Source: Blastomyces gilchristii SLH14081 (Eukaryota > Ascomycota > Eurotiomycetes > Onygenales > Ajellomycetaceae). Taken from it: 64,000 nt of DNA. The notes under the pieces are model-generated. The model ran no database searches. It was not told where the DNA came from and worked only from the letters and a program-made list of their open reading frames with translations. Within the stretch, counting starts at the first letter, position 1; each line of letters opens with the position of its first letter. Positions 23,346 to 34,154 of the stretch are shown one piece after another. Both the position numbers and the translations under genes were made by a program. The DNA lies in assembly GCF_000003855.2 (NCBI RefSeq), contig NW_003101674.1:539694-603693 (forward strand), read 5' to 3'.

Positions 23346-26300
23346 TTATGAAACATTGACGAAATACCGCTTTTTGCTCCCTTTTTCCTGCTGCTCTTCC
23401 CTCTCCCACAGCTCCTCATCAATGTAATCCGAACGGCCACGTTCCCGGACCTGGTTGCCTATGAATTTGAGCGCTGCAATATTGAAACCCATTTCATCTT
23501 TCTGTCTGGCAAGGACACGTCGTAGGTTGCCTCGAATACCATCGAGCATCGGTCTCATCATCTTGCTCGCCACAATCTGGCGATGATGCGTTTTGAGCAT
23601 GAAAAATAGGACGCGACAGGTCAGCGGGATTTCCCATCCGTTCTTTGCCCAGATATTCAGAAATGTGAAGAGGGCCGGTAATTTTGAAAAGGGAAGAACC
23701 AGGAGGGCATCTTGGAGTGCTGCTGCTGGAATTTTTCGTATGACTTGCAGGACATGACGTTCTGCGGCAATGTTACCCAGGGCTAGATAGACGGGATTGC
23801 GCGATGGCGGTGCTGCATTGGGATTGGATAATTTCAACTCCTTCCACTCTCTCATAAGCGCCAGGTCCTCAATGCCGAGATCGAGAGCCTCTACAATCTT
23901 CTCACCGGCCATGAGGGTTGTAACGGTCTGTTTGCCAGCAGCCACTGCCTCTGCTTTGTCCTGCCCTTCAGCATCCTCGTCCTGATCAAGCGAGGTTGCT
24001 AAAGTGCTGTCGTAGAGCTCTTCGAGTTCCTTCTCCCGTTCTTCTTCCAAGAATATTTGCTCATCAGTTTGCTCCCATACTCTGATACTTTTATCGTGGC
24101 TTGCACTGACGATGAATTCTCCAGAATGGCTGACAGCAAGCGACCATATCTCGCCATGGTGCCCTTCGAGTTTTTGAATTTGTTCGAATTTATCACCATC
24201 CCAATACTTTATCACCCGATCTTTGCTGGCACTGAAGAAGTGATGACCGTTGCCCTCATTATTATTCGGTATGAAAGCTACTGCCATGATACTGTCTTGA
24301 TGAGCGAAGAACGCCTTGTGACAATCACCGAAATCCAGGCCCCATAGCCGAACGTTCTTGTCCGCAGAGCAGGTGACGATTAATTTGCTGTCGTATGAGA
24401 TATCCATGTTAAGGACAGGAAGCTTGTGGCCATATAAGATCAAGAATAGTTTCAAAGTGTCAACGAAGAACACTTTGACGGTATTATCCAACAGTGCTAC
24501 AGCGATGAGTCGCGCATCGGGAGAGAAGCGAATACTTAGGATATCGTCGTTCACTTTAAGTGTCCTCGTATGAACTAATTTAAGGCGAGGAGTCGTCCGT
24601 TTCGTACCTAGAATCTCTTCTTGTACGACCTTGAAATCCCAGAACTTAGCTGTCTTATCAGCACTTCCGGTAACCATAGATTTCCCATCAGGATGAACGT
24701 GTAGCGCCCATATGGGGCCTTCGTGCGCTTGTACTGTATCCAGCAAGGTAGATGAGGCAATGTCAAAGACTTCTAGCTCCCCATTCTTATTCCCCACTAC
24801 CACGATTTTGTCTCCAGGTAGGAAGGCGGAGCATAATGAGTAACCACATTCCAAAGTTCGTAAGCAGGTCTGGGTTCGCACATTCCAGATCTTCAAACTA
24901 CCATTCGAGGCGGATGAAAGCATCCTATCATCAGAGCTCAGGGCAAGCGATCGAATGTCCGTGCGGTGACCTGGCATATCAATCGATAATGCGCGGTTAT
25001 ATTCTGACTCCTCGCTCTCTTTCGATTTTCGCTTCTCCGCAGGGATCACACCGTACACTTCCAGTTGATTGTTGGTTGTTGCCGCAAGTAATCTGAGGCC
25101 TTTCCCACCCATCCAGTCCCCTGAACGAATTTTTCCACCTGTTCTGACGATAGTATACGACACAAAAACGTCAGATATTGGGGCGGCCGAGATAGACTGT
25201 GGTTTATCAGCATCTGCAGCATTTTCTAGCTCATTTCCAGCGCCTTGTTCACCAGCTTTTTCTCGCCTCCGTCTCCGTTTTCTTGCTAGGCTCTTTTGTA
25301 CTTCAGTCTCTGTTCGTATCCTCCAGATCTCGATCGATTTTTCAGCGCCGTGGACTGCAATGTAATCCAACCTCGGATGGAAGCTGATACCGACTGTTCG
25401 GTCTTTGCCCTGTCGATATAAATTACCCCTATCCACAAGGATTTTGCGACCGTCTGTTGCCCCAGTCTCTTTCGCCACTTCATTCATCGCAGCAGCATCG
25501 ATGGACCACACTCGAAGTTCGCCATCGTTCCCTCCAGTTATACATCCACTCTGGTCGGGTGAAAGCCCCAATGACCAACATTCCCCGTTGCTCTGCGCGA
25601 CATGAGTTTCGATGCAGTGCTGAGACGAAAGGTCCCAGACTTTGATCAAGGAATCTTTTCCAGTGGTCAAGAGGAAGCGGTCCTGGTCAGTGTTACTTTG
25701 TATTTCAGTGTCACCGGCGCCCGAACCGTTCAAAAAGTTGACAGAGGTAATTTGATCCGTGTGACCCCGTAGTTTGACAATGCCAACCTCTGCGATCAAG
25801 TCCCATACTATAACGTCGGTGTCTTTGGAGCCACTCGCCAAGCGCACTCCCGCACTGTCGAATGCCAACTGGGTAATGGCGGTTTTATGGCCATTGAAAG
25901 ATATCATAACCGTCGCTAGTCTCGAGTCCCATAGCCTGATTGTGCCATCCTCATACCTATTTACCACATGCTGTTAGAATCCCATTCATGGTATCTAGGA
26001 GAGACAATCCTATTCTTACCCAACCGCGAAAATATCTTTATCTGTTTTGCTTTGTGAGATAGCCGTGACCTGTGCGCTGCAATCCACATCCCTCCATTTG
26101 CTGAGCAATTCACCCTTTTTCAAATCCCAGCATATCACCTCCTCTCCTGCTCCAACAACTGCTCGTCCGGCACCCGTGTGTCGAGTTTCGGTGGAGACAT
26201 CTTCGTCAGGTATCCAAACCGCATTCGACCAAGCCGCAGTAATAAGGCCAAAGGTTTTCGAAGGCTCGAATTTCCTGAAGGAATAATCAGTCATCCATAA

Positions 26301-26358
26301 TCTATAAATAAGGTAGACATATACACAGATCTTGTACTCACAAATATGATTTGACCAT
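23346..26358 (-). CDS. UTP12: U3 snoRNP protein Utp12/Dip2 (SSU processome WD40)
   Basis: Complement of 26342-26358, 26020-26274 and 23346-25956 (2883 nt, 960 aa). The 17-nt first exon encodes MVKSY and two bases of Leu, joined to KFEPSKTFGLI, the conserved Utp12 start. Many WD repeats form two beta-propellers, with endings such as IRLWDSR, VIVWDLI, IKVWDLS, AKFWDFK, VRLWGLDF, IKYWDGD and IRVWEQ. The Dip2/Utp12 C-terminal helical domain lies at about residues 770-905 (LPFSKLPALFTFLNIW). The length is close to the yeast protein (943 aa). Utp12 belongs to the UtpB subcomplex that binds U3 snoRNA and the 5' ETS in the nucleolus. Divergent from ARPC2 with 247 bp between start codons. Confidence 0.95.
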
Positions 26359-26605
26359 TTTTTCCGCCTGGGTGCTCAAGCAAAAATTTGGAGCTCCCTC
26401 GACTTTTTCGCAGCCAGTTATTTTAGCGCGCGCAACAATAGGCGCCTAACTACGGTGGCCGCTACTGACCATTGCGGCAGTATCCTCCGCTCCACTTCGT
26501 AGTTGTTGCGGCGGTGCAGGCTGATGCGGCCAACATTTATCAAACAACTACTGGGAATATACATCTTTTCGCTTCACGCATTGACATGATCCCCGGTCCA
26601 TCATC
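26359..26605. promoter_or_regulatory. Compact bidirectional promoter UTP12 / ARPC2
   Basis: Only 247 bp separate the two start codons, so both transcripts must start here. It contains GCGCGC at about 26426-26431 and several GCGGC/GCGGT motifs at about 26480-26530. Confidence 0.5.
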
Positions 26606-27931
26606 ATGCTTCTCTTAGATTACCAAAATGTCCTTATCCAATCCCTCCTAACGGAGCGATTCTCTGGGTATGTTCCGACCCCTCTCCCCGCTCAACTACC
26701 ATACATCGTCACCTCTCCCCTCATTACAAGCTATCCCACCCGATATTTACCAGTGCTAACATACTCCAACCATAGAGGCCCCCCCGTATCCATTGATCAA
26801 ATCGTTTCTGATTTCGACGGCGTCACATTCCATATTTCCACCCCAGAAACTAAATCCAAGATCCTCATCTCCATCTCCGTTAAATGTTTCCGCGAGCTGG
26901 TGCAGTACGGGGCGCAAAGTGTCCTCGAGCGGGAATATGGCCCATTCATCGTGCCTCCAGAGCCCGGCTATGATTTCTCCATTCTAGTTGATCTAGATAA
27001 TCTCCCCGCGGAACCGGAAGGTAGAGAAGACTTGGTTAATCGGATCGCGCTCATGCGACGGAATGTGATGGCCGCACCTTTTGAGAAGGCATTCGATGAA
27101 TTCTCAGAACTGCAGGAGGAGGCGGCGAGATACACTTCTGAATCAGCGCCCCAAGGTGTGGCGGAGGGAGGTGAGGTTATGTCAATCCATTATCGGGACC
27201 AGGAAGCGATATACATCAAGGCCAGCCACGATCGGGTTACCGTGATTTTCAGCACTATTTTCCGAGATGAGACAGACAGAATATTCGGCAAAGTGTTTTT
27301 GCAAGTATGTTTTCCGTCTCCTGATACCATATGCCATTGAGCAGAATATATTTCTTACCCGACTGTCAGGAATTCGTCGATGCAAGAAGACGAGCGATCC
27401 AAAACGCGCCTCAAGTTCTTTTCCGCAATGACCCTCCTCTCGAACTACAAGGCATACCGGAGGTAAAGGCCTCCGGAAGCGACGTCGGTTACATCACTTT
27501 CGGTACTTTAACTCCTTCGTGCTCTCCCATTCCCTCCGGTGCACTGGAAGCTGACTGTCCGTTTGAAAACAGTTCTCTTCCCTCGCCATCTTACACCCCA
27601 GCGACGTGGAGAGAATATCTCCCATATCCAGATCTTCCGCGACTATTTCCACTACCATATCAAAGCTTCGAAGGTAACTTTCATGGCCCGAACAATCCAT
27701 CATTTTGTGTACCAACTAACATTTTTCGAAAGGCATATATCCACTCGAGGATGCGGAGACGAACCGCAGACTTCCTACAAGGTACGTGTCTGCCCTTTTT
27801 GGACTTTGGTACGTTCTAGCTTGACACACGAAATTAACTGTTAAACCATAGTTCTCAATCGTGCCCGACCCGAGAATGAGGAACGGGAGAGAAAGACTGC
27901 GAGTGGGAGGACATTCCGCGTACAGGGTTGA
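26606..27931 (+). CDS. ARPC2: Arp2/3 complex subunit 2 (ARPC2, p34)
   Basis: Six exons: 26606-26667, 26776-27304, 27370-27502, 27573-27673, 27733-27781 and 27852-27931 (954 nt, 317 aa). The start MLLLDYQNVLIQSLLTERFS is followed by PPVSIDQIVSDFDGVTFHI, then ISVKCFRELVQYGAQSVLER, VIFSTIFRDETDRIFGKVFL and LFPRHLTPQ..ENISHIQIF. The end is AYIHSRMRRRTADFLQVLNR. These are the family's signature segments. The protein forms the structural core with ARPC4 in the Arp2/3 complex, which nucleates branched actin at cortical patches. The third intron has a weak GTACTT donor, but joining gives the conserved YITFVLFPRH. All phases agree. Confidence 0.94.
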
Positions 27932-28642
27932 GAACTCGCTTAGGAGGAATATCGACTATGCCCGATTTTTCCTACCAACCTCTTTTATAGGTTAACCACA
28001 AGTTTCCAATGCTGAATTTTCATTCCCACTTTCGTATCACTTTCGTATCACTTTCTATCCTACTACCTTCTATTTGTTTGTATTCATCATATTCTGCATC
28101 CAGATGGCAAGTCCACCAAACGCGTAAGTTAATACTCCAGGGCCAGCTCGGTACAGATAACACCAGCGCTGTCCTCATTTGGAGAAGCCATCTCTTTCCA
28201 GAATTACTATTTGAAGGGTTGATATGAAATGTAATTAAAGTCTTGCCTTCACTAGTAACTTTGCTTCAGATGCATACACACCTAGATGTATTCTACTCTT
28301 GAGGAAACTAGCCCATGAAGCCAAACTGTAAACACATATTTATATATCTATGAATGGCAAAAATCCAATTGTTTGTAACATGTAATATCGCTATCATTTA
28401 TGTGTATATCGAACAAAATCGTCTCTCGTCGCATTACCCACTTTCAGAGGATAATAAAAACAGAAAAGCGAAAACAAAAGGAAACAGAACAGAACTAATT
28501 AAAAAGTAAAATAATTAATCAAAAAGGGAACAGGAAAAGGAAAACGATATTATTACAAATTATAACCAAAATACCAATAGCAAGTATAACCAAAAAAAAT
28601 AGGCTCAAGGCTATGAAACCGTCATAACAAAAAGAAATCCAT
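27932..28642. other. Convergent 3' spacer ARPC2 / ERDS
   Basis: A/T-rich with poly-A-like runs at about 28450-28600. Probably the two 3' UTRs; no gene seen. Confidence 0.5.
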
Positions 28643-31558
28643 TCAGTCTTCAAAGAAATTCAAAATAGCCCTTATACCCTTGGAACCCATCCCATGGCGC
28701 GGGTAAGCAATGAAAAGCGGTTCCTCAAACGCACCCAACTTAGCCCTAAACTCCGTCTTGCGATTCAGCCCAAACTGCTTGGCAATGGCTTCATAGGTGG
28801 TCTGGAGCACCTTGCCCTTCGTGGACGACATGTTATGGCCCGGCGTGAGCGTCGAGGACGCGCCCGCGCCAAACGTGAGTGCCTTAATGCCAAACCTGGC
28901 CCCAGCCTGCACGACATGGGTGATCAGGTACTCGATGGTCCCGGACGGTGCGCCGGGGAAATCTAAGCTGTATTTGATCTGCATGCTGTTCGCACCTAGG
29001 CGGGCTAGGGCGACGAAGGCGCAAATCGTGCCTGTGCTGTCGGTCGCGTAGTAGTACTGGTAATCCCGCGGGCTGCGCCATGGCTTGATGTCCGACAGGT
29101 AGATCTGGGGGCCCTTGCGATTTGCCTGCCACTCCTTGATCCGCGCGTCGATCTTGGAGGTGATGTCTTCTGGAAGAGGTTTGTCGCTGGGGATGTGGTG
29201 GACCTTGACGCCCTCGCGCTCTGCCTGGCGGATCTTCTTGGCGATATCTGCGTCCGCGGCCGTTTGGTTGCGGGACGGATCGATGCGCGCTTCGCCGACG
29301 CAGGAGAGGGTGCGCCAGCCTAGCTTTTCGCCTAGGATTTCTTCGACCGGCATGGAGCAGAGGATCCAGATGGGTTTCAGGCGCGCTTCGGCCTTGAGCC
29401 AGCGGAGGAAGCGAATGGTTACTTTGGAGTACTGGCTCGGGTCACAGAGCGGGTCGCCCGGGATTATCGCGAAGCCGTGAGAGCTGGGGACGTATGCTAC
29501 GGCGGCACCGGTCGGATGGTCGCGCCAGATTTTATATTTCATGTCGGGCCACGAAGTTGATGTTGCATCGCCGTAGTTGGCGATGAGTTCGTCCAAGGGT
29601 TGGAATTTCCGATCCTGATCGCCCCTGTCATCGCTTTGATACCCTTCCTTCTCCCATGGAGGTTCAAGAGTGGACGATTCCGGGTAGCGGAGGATGCGTG
29701 ATGTATCTGGCATATCTTGAAAGCTCTTTGGGTCCCTGTGGAATAATGAGGCTAGGCGGATGTTTCCAAGTTTCAAGATCAGCATGATTAATCTTTCGAG
29801 GCCGATGCCCGCACCGGCGTGAGGGGGGGCTGCCCAACGGAAGCCTTCCATGTACTCCTCCATTGTCGCAGGGTTGATACCAACGTCCTTCATTCGTTTC
29901 TCGAGGATCTTCTCATCATGTATCCGCTGGCCGCCGGAGACGATCTCTTGGCCTCTGACAAAGATATCGAACGAATTGGTGAAGTCAGGGTTCTCGGGAT
30001 CTTCCATGGCATAAAATGGCCTTGCGGCCTTGGGGAACTTATCCAATATGAAATAATCGGTGTGGTATTTCTCTTTTATCAATTCTCCCAATCGAATCTC
30101 ATCACGCGTCCCCAAGTCTTCGTTTATTGGTAGTTCCTCACCATCTCGGCGCCATCCGCTCTCATTAAGAAGTTTTATTCCCTCCGTGAATGGTATAATT
30201 GGTGTCTCATCCAGCCAGACCAAGTCTTCATGAGGGAATTGATTTTTGATAATATTCACCTCTCTTCGATAGCGGCCATATATCCCTTTGAAGATCTCCT
30301 TGAGGACAGAATCGACAATCTCCAGCGCTTCGTGGTAATGTTCCTCTATCGCCATCTCGATATCCAGGCCAGTGTATTCCGTCAAGTGGCGATGGGTATT
30401 TGAGTTCTCAGCGCGGAATACCGCGCCAATCTCGTACACACGCTCGAAGTCGCTTGCAATAGCCATTTGCTTGGCGAGTTGTGGACTCTGAGCCAGGAAG
30501 GCTTCTCTTGTGAAATACTTGACTTCGAAAACGCTAGCACCAGACTCGGTGGCCGAACTCTGTAATTTCGGTGTATGAATCTCAATGAACCCCTGAGCAT
30601 CCAACGAAGAACGGAACAAATTGCTGACTGCGCTCTGGATTCTGAATATGGATTGGGAGGTGTCGGTTCGCAGATCTAGGATTCGATTGGAAAGACGGGT
30701 CCGGTCCAGCACGTGGTTTCGCCGTCCGTCACTACTAACGTCTTTGCTCGGGAGTTCTGCTTCGTAAACGCTGAACGGGATTTGGTCCTGTCTGTGAACA
30801 ATTACGTGAAGCCCCTGGATATCGATCTCCACATCATGGATGGTGGTTCCCGTAACAGGGACTTTGGACTTGGTTAGCACGCCTTTAACCTTGACAATTG
30901 ACCCTACTCGGATATGTTCAGCCCATTGGATCATAAGAGTCGATATCGCCCCGGGTTTCTCTGCCAGCACGCCCTGTATAGTGGTGATTTGTTGCCTGAG
31001 AATGATGAAAACTAGCTTCGATGACATATTACGGATATGATGCACCCGCGCGCGGAACGTGACCTCCTGACCGATCGAGTCTGGTGTGACATTGTCAAAC
31101 TTAAGTAGATCCTCCCGTAGACGCTGCCTGGACTGCATCAGCGGCAAATCTCCATAGCGGGCTTTGATCTCGTGGGGTTCTTCTCGCGCAGCCTGCGCAT
31201 CGCGCTCCCGCTTGCGTGTTCGCGATTGCTCGCTCATCTCCCCGCTCAATCGCGACCTGGATTCTCGCTTCAGTTTCCGCGACTGGCGATTCTGTTGTTT
31301 CTTGCTTAGGAGGTCGCTATCATCGCTAGGTAAATCTTCACTGGAGGATGCGATATCCCTGTCGAGGAAGAAGTTTGCGAAGCTTTTAAGAGGAGAGGTG
31401 GAGGACTCGTTATCCGACGATGGTCTCGCGGTCTCCTTTAACTTTGTAAGAGCCGTTTTGATAGTCATGTTGAGGGATGAATTCCTTCGATGCCTTCGGC
31501 GGTGCGATTTTGCTGCTCGCGGTGAAATAACTGGGACTCCCGGATCCAACACCGGCAT
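28643..31558 (-). CDS. ERDS: Ergosteryl-3beta-O-L-aspartate synthase (AspRS-DUF2156 fusion)
   Basis: Single exon, 971 aa. The open frame extends to a TTG at 31579; I use the first ATG (MPVLDPGVPVISPRAAKSHR). A basic, low-complexity extension of ~150 residues comes first. Then the anticodon-binding OB fold (VTFRARVHHIRNMSSKLVF, near residue 168) and a class II aspartyl-tRNA synthetase core follow, with motif 2 FRAENSNTHRHLTEYTGLDIE (near 383) and motif 3 GAGIGLERL (near 584). From about 650 to the end lies a DUF2156/LPG-synthase-type aminoacyl-tRNA transferase domain (TGAAVAYVPSSHGFAIIPGD, YYYATDSTGTICAFVALARL). This architecture is that of fungal ErdS, which charges tRNA-Asp and passes Asp to the 3-OH of ergosterol. 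It is distinct from the housekeeping AspRS. The facing alpha/beta hydrolase is probably the removing enzyme. Confidence 0.92.
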   Translation of the reverse strand: MPVLDPGVPVISPRAAKSHRRRHRRNSSLNMTIKTALTKLKETARPSSDNESSTSPLKSFANFFLDRDIASSSEDLPSDDSDLLSKKQQNRQSRKLKRESRSRLSGEMSEQSRTRKRERDAQAAREEPHEIKARYGDLPLMQSRQRLREDLLKFDNVTPDSIGQEVTFRARVHHIRNMSSKLVFIILRQQITTIQGVLAEKPGAISTLMIQWAEHIRVGSIVKVKGVLTKSKVPVTGTTIHDVEIDIQGLHVIVHRQDQIPFSVYEAELPSKDVSSDGRRNHVLDRTRLSNRILDLRTDTSQSIFRIQSAVSNLFRSSLDAQGFIEIHTPKLQSSATESGASVFEVKYFTREAFLAQSPQLAKQMAIASDFERVYEIGAVFRAENSNTHRHLTEYTGLDIEMAIEEHYHEALEIVDSVLKEIFKGIYGRYRREVNIIKNQFPHEDLVWLDETPIIPFTEGIKLLNESGWRRDGEELPINEDLGTRDEIRLGELIKEKYHTDYFILDKFPKAARPFYAMEDPENPDFTNSFDIFVRGQEIVSGGQRIHDEKILEKRMKDVGINPATMEEYMEGFRWAAPPHAGAGIGLERLIMLILKLGNIRLASLFHRDPKSFQDMPDTSRILRYPESSTLEPPWEKEGYQSDDRGDQDRKFQPLDELIANYGDATSTSWPDMKYKIWRDHPTGAAVAYVPSSHGFAIIPGDPLCDPSQYSKVTIRFLRWLKAEARLKPIWILCSMPVEEILGEKLGWRTLSCVGEARIDPSRNQTAADADIAKKIRQAEREGVKVHHIPSDKPLPEDITSKIDARIKEWQANRKGPQIYLSDIKPWRSPRDYQYYYATDSTGTICAFVALARLGANSMQIKYSLDFPGAPSGTIEYLITHVVQAGARFGIKALTFGAGASSTLTPGHNMSSTKGKVLQTTYEAIAKQFGLNRKTEFRAKLGAFEEPLFIAYPRHGMGSKGIRAILNFFED

Positions 31559-34154
31559 GTTGAATTTTCTTTCAATCAAAAGTTCTAGGGCAAAAAAAAA
31601 AAAAAAAAAAAATTGAAAAGAACAACGAAAAGTAAAAAACTAGGAAGCCGCTACGTAACTCCCCCTAGTTTTCTTGTTTTGACTAGAATACCAGTTAGTT
31701 AGCATGTGGACGAGGAAGGCAGATCAGGAAAATATACCTGGGAAGAGTTAACGCAACGGTTATAGTAGAGATAATCGCCGGCTTTTTATATTGGGGCAAT
31801 TAAGTTTTGAAGAATGAAAAAGACTGGGGTGACTTTCATAGATATATATATAATATATTTTAATCAGTAGTATAAGGCAGGTTCAATAGGAGAAAGGAAA
31901 TCAACGGAAGCAGCAATCCCGGCGTCATTTCTAAGCAATGTATGCTATCCGGGCACAAGCGGACTTGATTAGTAGATTAACTAACTAACTACCTGACCAA
32001 GAACGGGAACGAGGAAGTCAAGTCAATACGAGAGAAGTTTGAGAATCCTCATCCGAGTCGTCTCGTGGTGGATGTTTCGTCCCCCGGCTTTGATTGCATC
32101 ATAAGCAGCGGATTGCCCGAAATCAGTCGTCATAAGCATATCTGCGCTAAGTTACTGGTTACTGCCCCCCCCCCCCCCCCGGGCCGCCACCCCGGACGAA
32201 AAAAAAGAAGTAAAACTGGATGTTGAGATGTTAGGGGCTTTTTTCTTTAACGTGAAGTCATTGGTAGAGTAACTAACTACTTAAGACGCCGGTTGTCGAT
32301 CATGATCATGCAGTCACATGTCCCACATTCTATAAACCACTCGAACTGGTTTGAGTTTACATAGTACTCTCTCTGTATAGTTCGGAATTTCTGGACGGAG
32401 GGCAGCATTCAAACTATTTCATCTCATTTATAAAAAAAACACACCTACAACTCCTATTCACACTCTTCACAAGGTAATTGGGGTGACTTTGGAAGGCCGG
32501 TTGAAGACCTAGATGCGATGTAGGGGCTGACAATTATTAAGTTAGTTACGTTGGTGATGTCATGATTACAAATTGATGGCCGGCAATCAACAATTTTTGT
32601 CGGCGTTATTGACATTTGCTGCAATTATAATAATTAGTAGTTACTCCGTACAAGAGTATTATCATTGTTATTCGAAGAGTCTAGAGCTTTCTTTCTTTAG
32701 GTGAGTAAGCCAAACAACCCCGCTCGAATCCAAAAAGGCTGGAAAACAACTGGGCTTCAAATTTTGATTCTTCAGGGGCGACAAACCTTCTATTCTGCAG
32801 TAACTTAACTCACTGGTCAGTATCTTTTTTGGAGAGGGAATCTTTTTCAAATGACCAGGAGAATCAGTTTTCGAAGATGCAGACTATGTATAATTGAAAC
32901 CAGCATGAATCTGATGAGATTTGAAAAAGATGAGACTGATTCAGAAGATTATGACTGAAAAAATGCTGCTTAGTTTAAAAAAAACTGTAAGTAAATAAAC
33001 AGTGAGAGTTTGTCAAAGTTCACTTGTTACATTTCTGTCTAACTATTCAAAATCTATAAAATCAAAAGAAAGAAATGACTATAAGACAATGAATGCATAA
33101 ATGAAAAATTAAAGAAATTAAAGAGTGTAGTGTGTATTAGTCACATATATAATAACTAAATGAATAAATAAAAACTGAAGAATATACATCTGTCAAGTAA
33201 TGAGAAAGTTTTCATCTGATAAATGATCTCATTTAACACTGAAATTCTCAAGCTCATATAAAGAAAAAAGAAGTTTACAGAAAAATATATGATCAGAAGA
33301 CTATCTCTCTTCTTGATCAAACTATTCACTGCATTCTTTCTGTAGTCACTGTAGAACATGAATTTCTAGAGATTTTCTTATATGTTGAATCACTTAAAGA
33401 AGCACATTCTCTTCAACAGCAGCTTTGATGCTTAATTTTTAGGTTGTGACTTGATACACCCACCTGCAGCTCTTCCACAGCTTCAGAGCTTCAAGCTATA
33501 TGTTCATAAGTCAGAGTCAAACTTCAAATGTATGTATCGCAGGTATGTAATGTATCATTCTGACCAAGACAGGCAGGTTGGGGAAACTGCATCATGTTGA
33601 TATTCTTTGAGAAAAGTTGTTTGTATAACAACACCAGCTTGAATAGAAGCTCTGAGAGTCTGTACACTGATCATCATAATTCTTGTTCTTGTTTGTTCAA
33701 AAACCCCCTTGACAGCAATCTTTAGCAAGCTTCTTGTTCAACTCACTCTTGATATAATCACACCACTTGTGCTTTGCATAGAGGCAATAGATGAGTAACT
33801 ATCCCTCACAGGCATTGATCATCTTCTCAACAGCCTGGATGATAAGGAAATGGAACCCCCCCCCCCCCCCCGAATTTAAACAACCAGCACGCCAAGCCAC
33901 CAGGGCTAGGGTTATCCAACCTCCGAATTACGGCCGCAATAATGATGTAAGTACTCCGGATGTATGAAGCCCGTTGAATTCGCCAGCCCACCATGTCGAA
34001 AAACTTATATATCAAATCTCCCATCATCATGTTGGTATCTATACCTACAACATGAATCTAAATTTCACCCTGGAAAGAAATCTACGCTGCTAGGTAGACC
34101 CTCTCCCCTCTATCCCCGGAGCCATGACTCCACAAACGTCGACGAAAGGGCAAA
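31559..34154. other. ERDS-ERDH intergenic region with AT-rich relic
   Basis: Both promoters plus an AT-rich stretch (see 32650-33850). A 15-17 nt poly-C run occurs at about 32166 and again at about 33857, with GGGCCGCCACCCCGG next to the first. An A run lies at 31592-31611 just before ERDS. No intact gene seen. Confidence 0.45.
32650..33850. repeat. AT-rich mutated relic between ERDS and ERDH
   Basis: Composition changes abruptly to AT-rich and CpG becomes nearly absent. On the minus strand, long frames appear if TGA is read as Trp and TAA/TAG as Gln (e.g. around 33360-33850). This is the same decay pattern as the LINE. I cannot name the source element. Termini and target-site duplication were not found. 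Confidence 0.5.

Noticed and set aside
31559..31579. Seven extra N-terminal codons for ERDS
   Set aside because: They begin at TTG; ATG at 31558 is the natural start.
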